Source of the DNA: Patescibacteria group bacterium | GTDB lineage: Bacteria > Patescibacteriota > Microgenomatia > UBA10105 | Length of the DNA: 15,059 nucleotides | NCBI GenBank assembly: GCA_003524845.1 | Contig: DQGR01000081.1 | Span: forward strand, 1 to 15,059 | Reading direction: 5' to 3' | In this document: positions 7,385 to 13,328 of the stretch, one piece after another | How positions within the stretch are numbered: position 1 is the stretch's first letter | Layout: every line of letters begins with the position of its first letter | Made by a program: the position numbers and the translations under genes | Notes under the pieces: model-generated | Seen by the model: only the letters and a program-made list of their open reading frames with translations | What the model was told of the DNA's origin: nothing | Database searches by the model: none

Positions 7385-7489
7385 TGGGCAACGCAACCAG
7401 CACTCGAAAAGGCAATTGAAGTTTTGGGCACAATAAAAACAATAACAGACAGTCAGATAATCCGCGTCGTACAAACTAAATCCATGGTG

Positions 7490-7500
7490 AAAGGAGGTGA
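7490..7500 (+). promoter_or_regulatory. Near-perfect Shine-Dalgarno sequence fixing the start at 7506
   Basis: AAAGGAGGTGA (7490-7500) is fully complementary to the usual 16S rRNA 3' end and lies 5 bases before ATG 7506. The in-frame GTG at 7497 is part of this site and so is not the start. Confidence 0.8.
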
Positions 7501-7505
7501 ATACG

Positions 7506-8009
7506 ATGGTAGATTTTTTAGCAGTGTTACTAACTTTAGTAGCCTCGTTTATTCAGGATGGCAAACCGGAAACGCTTCCGCCACCGGATGTATCAATCAG
7601 AGGCAGTGTAGTCGCTGAGGTGGTGCAAACAGCGCCTGCAGCTGGAGCAGAAGGTGCAAGTGGCAAAACGTTTGCTGAGGTTCAGGATCAAGTTGCCACA
7701 AGTTCTCAAGCATCTCCTCAACCAGCGGATACAACCAAAGTAGCAGCGGACAATAGTAAATCCGGTAATACTTTACCAACCGAAGTACCCCAAGTTGCGG
7801 TTGAAAATTCGGTTGCACTTGAGGAAGTAACCAGTGAGACGGTGACGCCAGACCAAAATGATGGAATCCAAGCGTTCAATACGAGCGTGATTGATGCTGA
7901 ATTTGGTCAACAAATTGCCGAAACTCAGCCGAGCACAGCTCAATCAGAAGGTAAAGCGTTTGGTCAGGCTACTAGTGAACAGGCAGCAAATAACAGCAGA
8001 AAGCCATAA
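7506..8009 (+). CDS. Secreted or anchored low-complexity protein of unknown function
   Basis: A 167-residue product from ATG 7506, chosen because of the strong ribosome site just before it. Residues 3-16 are hydrophobic (DFLAVLLTLVASFI), a weak signal or membrane segment without the usual positive N-terminus. The rest is rich in Ala, Gln, Glu, Ser, Thr and Val, has no Cys, and looks disordered. I recognise no domain. The strong Shine-Dalgarno sequence and the terminator right after it suggest an abundantly made single-gene product. A surface-exposed or stalk-like role is possible but only inferred. Codon use looks like a real gene rather than a shadow frame, and the other frames across it are broken. 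Confidence 0.65.
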   Translation: MVDFLAVLLTLVASFIQDGKPETLPPPDVSIRGSVVAEVVQTAPAAGAEGASGKTFAEVQDQVATSSQASPQPADTTKVAADNSKSGNTLPTEVPQVAVENSVALEEVTSETVTPDQNDGIQAFNTSVIDAEFGQQIAETQPSTAQSEGKAFGQATSEQAANNSRKP

Positions 8010-8052
8010 GTTTACAATATCTCAAATTTGCTTGTTTGGTGAGCGGGATAAA

Positions 8053-8085
8053 AAAAGGGCAGACCTACCCCTGCCCTTTTGTTTG
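8053..8085 (+). terminator. Strong intrinsic terminator after the low-complexity gene
   Basis: AAAAGGGCAG (8053-8062) and CTGCCCTTTT (8071-8080) pair perfectly over 10 bp with an 8-base loop, followed by GTTTG. The A-run on the left and T-run on the right allow termination in both directions. It lies 44 bases after the stop at 8009. The stretch from here to 8250 shows no gene I can support. Confidence 0.8.
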
Positions 8086-8250
8086 TGCATGTTCGAATAT
8101 ACTAAGTTAGACTTTCTTTTTAATTTTATCTAAATCAAACGGTGTTACCCCTATCTTTATGTTGCAACCGCAGCTTGGTCTGGAAAAAGAAATAGTATTG
8201 ACGGGGAGTGGGTTTACCAAAGTATTCAGTAACCAGGACGTGGCGATTTT

Positions 8251-8259
8251 TGCGATAAT
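8251..8259 (+). promoter_or_regulatory. Possible extended -10 promoter of the DUF3096-like gene
   Basis: TGCGATAAT gives an extended -10 element (TG, one base, GATAAT) about 41 bases before the GTG start. No good -35 is seen. An alternative is TTGACG at 8198-8203 with a poor -10 seventeen bases on. Confidence 0.35.
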
Positions 8260-8284
8260 GAAGTAGGATGGTACTTGTTGTTTG

Positions 8285-8295
8285 AAGGAGGTGAT
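8285..8295 (+). promoter_or_regulatory. Near-perfect Shine-Dalgarno sequence before a GTG start
   Basis: AAGGAGGTGAT (8285-8295) sits before GTG 8300 with the same 5-base gap after GGAGGTGA as in the 7506 gene. It supports the GTG as a true start of a very short gene. Confidence 0.8.
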
Positions 8296-8299
8296 TGGC

Positions 8300-8452
8300 G
8301 TGAGTTTAACACTTAATAATCTGTCACCACTCGCATCACTGGTTTTCGGAGTCCTGATTCTTCTGTTCCCCAAATCACTCAATTACCTGATTGCAATTTA
8401 TTTGATTATCGTGGGGCTTTTAGGGTTGGGGATATTGCGGTTGGGAGGGTAA
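8300..8452 (+). CDS. DUF3096-like 50-residue membrane micro-protein
   Basis: GTG start, 50 codons, TAA stop at 8450-8452. The product has two hydrophobic segments: about residues 11-23 (LASLVFGVLILLF), a short turn (PKSLN, 24-28), then about 29-46 (YLIAIYLIIVGLLGLGIL). The pattern of a first hydrophobic helix, F/P-K/R-x-L-N-Y, then (I/V)AIYLI(I/L)(V/I)GLLGL matches DUF3096, a family of about 50-residue membrane proteins of unknown function. The strong Shine-Dalgarno sequence and the start in the expected register support it. It lies between the low-complexity gene and the broken aspartic-protease gene, 28 bases before the latter. Family named from memory of the pattern; function unknown. Confidence 0.8.
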   Translation: MSLTLNNLSPLASLVFGVLILLFPKSLNYLIAIYLIIVGLLGLGILRLGG

Positions 8453-8465
8453 GAATAAAATTGTA

Positions 8466-8474
8466 TGGTATATT
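8466..8474 (+). promoter_or_regulatory. Extended -10 element of the aspartic-protease fragment, leaderless-type
   Basis: TGGTATATT (TG, one base, TATATT at 8469-8474) ends 6 bases before the ATG at 8481, so transcription would begin at or next to the start codon. Confidence 0.45.
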
Positions 8475-8480
8475 GGAAGC

Positions 8481-8588
8481 ATGGGAATTACGACTATTTC
8501 AGCCAAAATCAGTAATGTTGATAATCCACAAAAACAGGTAGGCGAGAAGTTCATGATTGACACGGGAGCCGCGTATACGGTGCTTCCA
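8481..8588 (+). pseudogene. 5' fragment of a clan AA (retropepsin-like) aspartic protease
   Basis: The first 36 codons encode a typical beginning of a bacterial retropepsin-like aspartic protease: a strand-rich N-terminus (MGITTISAKISN), then FMIDTGAAYTVLP at residues 24-36 with the catalytic D-T-G-A motif (D26). After VLP the expected continuation (a Leu/Gly-rich flap region and a second hydrophobic-hydrophobic-Gly motif) is absent; the frame runs into unrelated sequence and stops at about 8681. The remaining two thirds of the gene is not seen elsewhere in the window. The break falls at 8589-8596, which is also where the minus-strand gene loses its own C-terminus. The fragment has its own -10 element, so it could still be transcribed, but it lacks most of the protease fold. 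A sequence assembly join is an alternative explanation. Confidence 0.7.
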
Positions 8589-9209
8589 TATACACGGAAC
8601 AAGAATGACACTTCTGCCATTGCAAACAGGCAGATCAGCGTACTGATTTGTCCATTTGGTGTTGGCGACGTCCCATATTAAGTCACTTGCCACGCTGCTC
8701 ATGGGAACATTAAAAAGGAAACATTGCGCTTGGGTGTATTCGATAAGTTGGCTCTTTATTATGTCAGTTGCTATATTAGAGATTTTATCTCTGCTTATTC
8801 CTTCGATTAATAATTCACAATCTTCGAGGTCTTTGATAAACCCGGTCCTTACGGCTGTACTGTCCTGTAGGGCATCAAAAAGGTCAACTGATTGTTCTCT
8901 ACCAATCCCTCGACCTCTGGGGTGAATCCCTTTTGATAGACCAAACCTAGTCTGATTTGGCTCTTTTAGTCCTGCAAGCATGTATTTAGCCTCATTATCC
9001 TTGTTGCTTCTCATGAGATCGATCACGCGCTGGAAAAAGCTTACAATATGATTGTGACATTGAATTGACCAGCGATCGTCACGTTTTGATATCGCATACG
9101 GGTCGATAAATAGGGGAATATCGCTTGTGTTAATTGGAATATCAACGAAATCGAGTTCGTGCTGACTTTTACCAAGTTTAAAATATTCCGAGAATGATAT
9201 TTTTGGCAT
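8499..9209 (-). CDS. Conserved hypothetical protein of the defence island, C-terminus lost at a junction
   Basis: The open frame encodes 236 residues starting PKISFSEYFKLGKSQ. Notable parts are ELDFVDIPIN (18-27), PLFIDPYAIS (32-41), GIGREQSVDLFD (101-112) and LIEGISRDKISNIATDIIK (134-152). I recall proteins with this opening (a soluble family of about 300 residues annotated as hypothetical) but cannot name a domain. The family-like sequence ends at P205 (VILVP, 201-205). Residues 206-236 are encoded by the antisense of the aspartic-protease fragment and look random, so the true C-terminus is missing. The gene diverges from the LexA-type repressor with 67 bp between starts, so LexA could control it. 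The truncated protein may be inactive. There is no well-placed Shine-Dalgarno sequence. Confidence 0.6.
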   Translation of the reverse strand: MPKISFSEYFKLGKSQHELDFVDIPINTSDIPLFIDPYAISKRDDRWSIQCHNHIVSFFQRVIDLMRSNKDNEAKYMLAGLKEPNQTRFGLSKGIHPRGRGIGREQSVDLFDALQDSTAVRTGFIKDLEDCELLIEGISRDKISNIATDIIKSQLIEYTQAQCFLFNVPMSSVASDLIWDVANTKWTNQYADLPVCNGRSVILVPCIWKHRIRGSRVNHELLAYLFLWIINITDFG

Positions 9210-9227
9210 AAACTTTTTAATTACCTC

Positions 9228-9257
9228 TTGACATTAATCATAAAAAAGTAATATATT
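9228..9257 (+). promoter_or_regulatory. Promoter and candidate operator of the LexA-type gene
   Basis: TTGACA (9228-9233, perfect -35), an 18-base spacer, and TATATT (9252-9257). Two copies of the self-complementary ATTAAT (9233-9238 and 9255-9260) overlap the two promoter elements and could be repressor contacts. Neither the E. coli nor the Bacillus SOS box consensus is present. AGGA at 9264-9267 serves as the ribosome site, 9 bases before the ATG. Confidence 0.6.
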
Positions 9258-9276
9258 AATAATAGGACAACAATCT

Positions 9277-9879
9277 ATGAAAGTCAATATTCAGATGACG
9301 ATCACTCCGAAGCAGAAGCAGGTGCTGGATTTCATTAAGAGTTTTGTCAAAGACAACGGTTATTCGCCGTCGCTTCATGAGATAGCGAAGCATTTCCGAA
9401 AATCCATCAGCACGGCCCAGCATTTCGTAGAAGAATTGGAAACAAGGGGATTTCTCCAAAAAACCGATAATATAGCACGCGGCATCAGCACCACCGTTCA
9501 GCAATTTGGCCGCATTTTCAAACTTGGCGTTATTGCCGCAGGTAGCCCCATAGAGCCGATCGAAAATCCGGAACCAATCGATGTACCGTTATCCATGATA
9601 AGCAGAAAAGGCGATTATTACGCTTTACAAGTGAAGGGTACGAGCATGGAAGATGATAATATTCTTGATGGGGATGTTATAGTTATCAGGCATCAGAATA
9701 CAGCAAGTGATGGAGATCGTGTCGTAGCTATCACAGAAAAGGGTGCAACACTCAAAGTTTATCGTGAAAGAAATGGGAAAGTCTATCTAGAACCCCGAAA
9801 TAAAGCATTAAACAATATCTATCCAAAAGAGCTTGAGATTCGCGGCAAGTTTTGTGGTTTAATAAGAAAAGGAGACTAA
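9277..9879 (+). CDS. lexA: LexA-type self-cleaving transcriptional repressor (S24 peptidase)
   Basis: A 200-residue protein with both LexA domains. N-terminal winged helix-turn-helix: ITPKQKQVLDFIKSF (9-23), GYSPSLHEIAKHF (28-40), STAQHFVEELETRGFL (45-60). C-terminal S24 domain: cleavage site A88-G89 (VIAAGSP), catalytic serine S123 in VKGTSM, and general-base lysine K160 in GATLKVY. The spacings from Gly to Ser (34) and Ser to Lys (37) equal those of E. coli LexA (85, 119, 156), so autoproteolysis should be intact. LexA represses genes until RecA on single-stranded DNA triggers self-cleavage. Here it is divergent from the truncated island gene and 18 bp upstream of a DNA methyltransferase. 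It may be the cell's own LexA or an island-borne regulator. A start at M7 is possible, but the ribosome site fits M1. Confidence 0.9.
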   Translation: MKVNIQMTITPKQKQVLDFIKSFVKDNGYSPSLHEIAKHFRKSISTAQHFVEELETRGFLQKTDNIARGISTTVQQFGRIFKLGVIAAGSPIEPIENPEPIDVPLSMISRKGDYYALQVKGTSMEDDNILDGDVIVIRHQNTASDGDRVVAITEKGATLKVYRERNGKVYLEPRNKALNNIYPKELEIRGKFCGLIRKGD

Positions 9880-9897
9880 AATAATATTTTTATCGTT

Positions 9898-11538
9898 ATG
9901 AATTTTAAAATTAATGAGAGCGAACAAAAATTACGTGGTGGTTATTATACGCCCCTTGATTTAGCAGTTTTTCTAACAAAGTGGGTTAGAAATATAAATC
10001 CGAGAACTGTTCTAGAACCTAGCTGTGGAGACGGCGTTTTTTTTGAAGCCATTGATAAAGTTAACGGAATGAAAGGCGTATCGGTTTTAGGTTTGGAGAT
10101 TAATGAAAATGAAGCCCAAAAGGCCCAATTAAGGGCAAAAGGGACATCCGCTAATATCGAAGTACAAACAGAAGATTTTCTTAAGTGGTCACTAGATAAT
10201 ATTCGAAATAATAAATCGCTTTATGATGCTGTAGTTGGTAATCCACCTTTTATTAGATATCAATATCTTCCTAAAGAATTTCAACAAAGATCAGAGGAAA
10301 TATTTAATGAACTTAATTTGCCTTTTACTAAACACACTAATGCGTGGGTGCCATTTGTTTTAGCTTCGTTAGCAATGTTGCGGCCTGGAGGTCGCTTAGC
10401 AATGGTGGTTCCGGCGGAGATTATTCATATTATTCATGCTCAATCGCTCCGGACATATCTTGGGAAAGAGTGCAAAAGATTGGTGATCGTTGATCCAGAA
10501 GAACTTTGGTTTAAAGATACTCTTCAGGGAGCAGTATTGCTTCTTGCAGAAAAGAGAAACAATACTTATGAAAACGCGGAGGGTGTTGGTATTTATCCCG
10601 TCAAACAGAAAGAATTTCTTGATATAGACCCCGACATTATTTTTTCTTCACCTAAATCATTAAATGGAAGAACTGTGGCTGGCAAATGGACTTACGCTCT
10701 GTTAGACCACTCAACACGCAACCTCATCGATAGCCTTATTGATCACCCAGATGTTTATCATTTTAATGATGTCGCTGATGTTGATGTTGGTATTGTGACT
10801 GGAGCAAATGACTATTTTCTTGTTTCCGATGAAACGGTTCAAGAATATAATCTATCAAAATGGGCTCATCCAATGTTTGGACGTAGCGAGCATTGTCCGG
10901 GTATTATTTATGATGAACAGCAACATCAAGAAAATAAAAAAAATGGTAAACCAACTAACTTTATTTGGTTTTCTAATAAACCAACAGACAGTGCTATTGC
11001 TAAAAAATATATCCATTATGGAGAAGAGCAAGGCCTTCATTTGCGCTACAAATGTAGTGTCCGAAGTCCTTGGTATTCGGTGCCATCTGTTTACGCTACG
11101 GAAATAGGAATGTTGAAAAGATCTCACGATATTCCCCGACTAATATTTAATAAAATTGGAGCATTTACCACAGATACGGCTTATAGAATTCGTGTTCACA
11201 ATAGATCCAGTAGACAGCTAGTTGGTTCGTTTCTAAATTCGTTGACAGCATTGAGCGCAGAATTAGAGGGAAGACATTATGGAGGAGGAGTGCTAGAGTT
11301 AGTTCCTTCTGAGATTGAAAAGTTGCTTATTCCATTGTCAAAAAAACTAACCGTAAATCTTGCAAATCTAGATACAGCGATTAAAACATTGCCAGCTAGA
11401 GAACTCTTAGCGAAGCAAGATAGCACTATCCTAAATGCATTAGGACTAAATCTGTCAGATCAAAATCAATTATTAAATAATTGGCAGAAACTTCACGATA
11501 GAAGGCAAAGAACATCAAGTGACGCAGAAACTAATTAA
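9898..11538 (+). CDS. N6-adenine DNA methyltransferase with target-recognition domain
   Basis: A 546-residue protein of the Eco57I/TaqI-like gamma class. Visible parts: motif X-like GGYYTP (14-19), motif I LEPSCGDGVF (39-48) for S-adenosylmethionine, D93-F94 after the third strand, catalytic motif IV NPPF (115-118), and the strand RPGGRLAMVVPAEI (162-175). The C-terminal half contains DVGIVTGANDYFLV and IPRLIFNKIG, typical of the sequence-recognition domain in this class. No nuclease motif is fused, so cutting must come from another protein, most likely the convergent PLD nuclease. It follows the LexA gene by 18 bp on the same strand and lacks a clear Shine-Dalgarno sequence, so read-through from the LexA promoter is likely. 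Its stop overlaps that of the nuclease by 4 bp (TTAA, 11535-11538). The gene is noticeably richer in A and T than the flanking chromosomal genes. Confidence 0.88.
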   Translation: MNFKINESEQKLRGGYYTPLDLAVFLTKWVRNINPRTVLEPSCGDGVFFEAIDKVNGMKGVSVLGLEINENEAQKAQLRAKGTSANIEVQTEDFLKWSLDNIRNNKSLYDAVVGNPPFIRYQYLPKEFQQRSEEIFNELNLPFTKHTNAWVPFVLASLAMLRPGGRLAMVVPAEIIHIIHAQSLRTYLGKECKRLVIVDPEELWFKDTLQGAVLLLAEKRNNTYENAEGVGIYPVKQKEFLDIDPDIIFSSPKSLNGRTVAGKWTYALLDHSTRNLIDSLIDHPDVYHFNDVADVDVGIVTGANDYFLVSDETVQEYNLSKWAHPMFGRSEHCPGIIYDEQQHQENKKNGKPTNFIWFSNKPTDSAIAKKYIHYGEEQGLHLRYKCSVRSPWYSVPSVYATEIGMLKRSHDIPRLIFNKIGAFTTDTAYRIRVHNRSSRQLVGSFLNSLTALSAELEGRHYGGGVLELVPSEIEKLLIPLSKKLTVNLANLDTAIKTLPARELLAKQDSTILNALGLNLSDQNQLLNNWQKLHDRRQRTSSDAETN

Positions 11539-12707
11539 TCAATTTCGAGGACAAATCGCTTTGGATCAGTTTCATCTCTAAAGAGTGATAAAGTTCGACT
11601 CAGTAAGTCTTTTCGTTTCACATGGTCTCCAATTGATCCCCAGCTTAATCGAGTCATGGCATTGTGTTGTTTATAAGTTTCACTATTTGTGTCTGTGCTA
11701 TGTCGTATTTGTAATGGAAATTCACCATAATAGATTCCTTTAATAACTAACTGAAAACGAACTTCAGTCTCTTCTACGTTACCTGATTGTCGAGGCTCCC
11801 ATTGTAGATGAGCAAAGACAGCATCACGAAAATAATGTCTGTGGTCTATATTATCTTCAAGAAGTCCTTTGTCTAAGTTGATAGAACCAGTTGCGTGTGT
11901 GCCTCTCTCTTTGGGAATATTAAGATCACGTTCAGTTAAGGGCTTGCTTTGCCATACAAGCTCTAGATTAGTTGAGACTTGTGACTGTTTTTGAGCTTGA
12001 GGGGCTCCACTGATCCTACGATATGCAGCAGGTTGAGCTTTTGCCCGACGAGACGATCTATGTAATGGTAAAACCTTTAGTTTAATACGCGGAATCGGAT
12101 CTGTTGAAGGCGCAGAAGCCGTGGTGGTTGGTCGTGGCGGCGAGGCTTCTGATTCATCAAGCAGCCGTCCGTTTGCTTGTAAAGCGAGTAATTGCGCCTC
12201 AGATTCAATTAAGAAAACATGGTCATTATATAAAGCCGGTAGCTTAAGAATCTGATTTTCTATTTTTGATACAAACTTTCTGTCAGAGGAATTATCAAGA
12301 TCTAGATCTAAAACTAGGCTTGCCTCGATATTATTGTTTAGACCACCAAGCGTTAAATTGGCACTGCCAATAAGTAATCGAGCTTGCTTACCTCCTCGTA
12401 CTAAATATAGTTTTGGATGAAAAACAATATTGCGCGCTCCTGTATCGACAGCGTATGCAGAAACTCCTAACTTTAATAGTCGACTTAGTCCCTGAAGAGA
12501 CGTTATGTCATTTCTAATACCTGAAAATACTTTCGTTTTGGTTGCGTATTGGTGTAATTTGTTTTCTATTAAGCGGACTCCGTCTTCAGTTACGAAAGCA
12601 ACGCTCAGAATGACCTCCTCAATGTTTTTAATATCAAATAAACGCAGAATTGCTTTTGCATGCGTATGTTCAGTAAATCCTTGAAGGATAAAATCTTTTT
12701 TTGCCAT
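11535..12707 (-). CDS. PLD-family type II restriction endonuclease (NgoFVII/BfiI-like)
   Basis: A 390-residue protein. The N-terminal phospholipase D-like nuclease domain (about 1-175) holds the single H-x-K motif (H97, K99 in FHPKLYLV), then IGSANLTLGG (113-122) with S115 and N117, and E128 in NNIEAS. This is the HKD-type site of metal-independent nucleases such as BfiI, which work as dimers. A Pro/Ser/basic low-complexity linker follows (about 180-240). The C-terminal domain (about 245-390), with LVWQSKPLTERDLNIP, YFRDAVFAHLQW and AMTRLSWG, matches the C-terminal part of NgoFVII-type restriction enzymes, thought to bind DNA. It is 5 bp downstream of a small XRE gene on the same strand and convergent with a matching methyltransferase, which supports a complete type II restriction-modification pair. 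The recognition sequence cannot be inferred. Confidence 0.85.
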   Translation of the reverse strand: MAKKDFILQGFTEHTHAKAILRLFDIKNIEEVILSVAFVTEDGVRLIENKLHQYATKTKVFSGIRNDITSLQGLSRLLKLGVSAYAVDTGARNIVFHPKLYLVRGGKQARLLIGSANLTLGGLNNNIEASLVLDLDLDNSSDRKFVSKIENQILKLPALYNDHVFLIESEAQLLALQANGRLLDESEASPPRPTTTASAPSTDPIPRIKLKVLPLHRSSRRAKAQPAAYRRISGAPQAQKQSQVSTNLELVWQSKPLTERDLNIPKERGTHATGSINLDKGLLEDNIDHRHYFRDAVFAHLQWEPRQSGNVEETEVRFQLVIKGIYYGEFPLQIRHSTDTNSETYKQHNAMTRLSWGSIGDHVKRKDLLSRTLSLFRDETDPKRFVLEID

Positions 12708-12712
12708 ATGTG

Positions 12713-12940
12713 CTAGTTTAGAAAATAATCAATTGATTTTTTGTAAACATCAGCAAGAGCCTTCAATTGGACTATGTCAACTCTTCGTTGTCCGGATTCC
12801 ATTTTTGAAACATAAGACTGTGATTTGTTTAGCAGTTTTGCTGCAGTTTTTTGATCAAGTTTGGCCGAAAGGCGGGCAGACTTTAGTTTCCTTATTAAGT
12901 TTTTGTGTTCTTCCGTGTATATAGCTTTGGACATAGGCAT
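12713..12940 (-). CDS. XRE-family regulator, probable controller (C) protein of the R-M system
   Basis: A 75-residue protein made almost only of a Cro/C1-type helix-turn-helix (about 15-70): KLKSARLSAKLDQKTAAKLL, then SQSYVSKMESGQRRVDIVQL, then ALADVYKKSIDYFLN. Its size, and its place immediately upstream of the endonuclease (5-bp gap, same strand), are those of C proteins, which delay nuclease synthesis until the DNA is methylated and then regulate their own operon. The start is M1 at 12940 or M3 at 12934. A TACAAT -10 box ends 8 bases before M1, which suggests a leaderless mRNA and favours M1. A palindrome suited as operator lies directly upstream (12958-12978). A role as a plain repressor rather than activator cannot be excluded. 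Confidence 0.8.
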   Translation of the reverse strand: MPMSKAIYTEEHKNLIRKLKSARLSAKLDQKTAAKLLNKSQSYVSKMESGQRRVDIVQLKALADVYKKSIDYFLN

Positions 12941-12948
12941 CTTGACTT

Positions 12949-12994
12949 ATTGTATGTTATATTCCAAAATAGAATATATATACAGAAATTTCTG
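12949..12994 (-). promoter_or_regulatory. Promoter and candidate C-box operator of the regulator-nuclease operon
   Basis: On the minus strand TACAAT (12954-12949) is the -10. TATATTC (12958-12964) and GAATATA (12972-12978) form a perfect 7-bp inverted repeat around a 7-base centre, covering the spacer and -35 region, where no consensus -35 is present. A second perfect palindrome, CAGAAATTTCTG (12983-12994), lies just upstream. This layout fits activation and repression by a small dimeric XRE protein. Confidence 0.55.
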
Positions 12995-12999
12995 CGGGG

Positions 13000-13170
13000 T
13001 CTTTCCCTCTTTTTGTCTTCGGCGGCTCTCGGCCGTTTTCCGCGAGCCCTTTCAAATGCTCTGCGCGACCGCACCCGCGCAGAGCCAACTGTCCGACGGT
13101 GCCTCAAATTCTCTTTCTGCAGGGATGCCAGGATTCGAATCCCGAAACATGTTCGGGACAGGCTCTGGAA
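13000..13170. other. GC-rich segment with several strong hairpins, nature unknown
   Basis: The stretch is clearly richer in G and C than its surroundings. It holds a perfect 10-bp hairpin (GCTCTGCGCG at 13058-13067 with CGCGCAGAGC at 13076-13085, 8-base loop), a 9-bp hairpin with one mismatch (GGCTCTCGG near 13024-13032 with CCGCGAGCC near 13040-13048), the palindrome GGATTCGAATCC (13131-13142), and CCCGAA/TTCGGG (13141-13146 and 13152-13157). Frames through it give arginine-rich peptides without protein character. It may encode a structured RNA or be a repeat marking the island edge. I tried to fold 13119-13196 as a second tRNA and could not. Confidence 0.5.
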
Positions 13171-13198
13171 AAGCAGTTTTGTCCCAGTAGTAACTTTG

Positions 13199-13269
13199 CA
13201 GGCCTGGAGTGAATCGAACACTCGTCATGGGTTTTGGAGACCCAGGTCCTACCACTGAACGACAGGCCT
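13199..13269 (-). tRNA. trpT: tRNA-Trp (anticodon CCA)
   Basis: The minus strand folds into a full cloverleaf: acceptor arms AGGCCTG and CAGGCCT, D arm GTTC/GGAC with loop AGTGGTA, anticodon arm TGGGT/ACCCA with loop CTCCAAA, a 4-base variable region, and T arm GAGTG/CACTC with loop TTCGATT. The discriminator base is G, as expected for bacterial tRNA-Trp. CCA is not encoded (the next bases are CAA), so it must be added by the nucleotidyltransferase. The gene lies between the defence island and the right flank. Its 3' end faces the island, the usual geometry for island insertion, although no copy of this 3' end is seen at the left junction. Confidence 0.93.
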
Positions 13270-13277
13270 ACTTCCAT

Positions 13278-13305
13278 AGGTTTTGCAACCTGTGTTATTA
13301 TACCA
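13278..13305 (-). promoter_or_regulatory. Extended -10 promoter and leader of tRNA-Trp
   Basis: TGG followed by TATAAT (13305-13297 on the minus strand) is a consensus extended -10 about 28 bases before the mature tRNA 5' end. The leader between contains the inverted repeat AGGTT/AACCT (13278-13291). Confidence 0.6.
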
Positions 13306-13328
13306 CTGAAAATAAGAAAAAAGCCCTT

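Noticed and set aside
7271..7474. N-terminal extension of the secreted cupredoxin frame
   Set aside because: The 68 extra residues are Cys-rich and random-looking and would bury the signal peptide; the promoter TATAAT lies inside this extension.
8107..8382. Minus-strand frame of 91 codons opposite the DUF3096-like gene
   Set aside because: It overlaps a better supported gene with a perfect ribosome site and has no recognisable features.
8589..8681. Continuation of the aspartic-protease frame to its stop
   Set aside because: The residues after VLP do not resemble the protease family and are the antisense of the island gene.
13119..13196. Possible second tRNA directly downstream of tRNA-Trp
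   Set aside because: The TTCGAAT loop and a GCATCCC end are present, but the T stem mispairs, no GGGATGC 5' arm exists and no proper anticodon loop forms.
12895..13258. Open frames on both strands through the GC-rich segment
   Set aside because: The peptides are arginine-rich and derive partly from the antisense of tRNA-Trp; there is no ribosome site or domain.
8481..13269. Island inserted by recombination at the tRNA-Trp 3' end
   Set aside because: No copy of the tRNA 3' end is found at the left junction and there is no integrase gene, so this mechanism is not supported.
13209..13328. Upstream extension of the 13329 gene
   Set aside because: It would translate the antisense of tRNA-Trp and its promoter.
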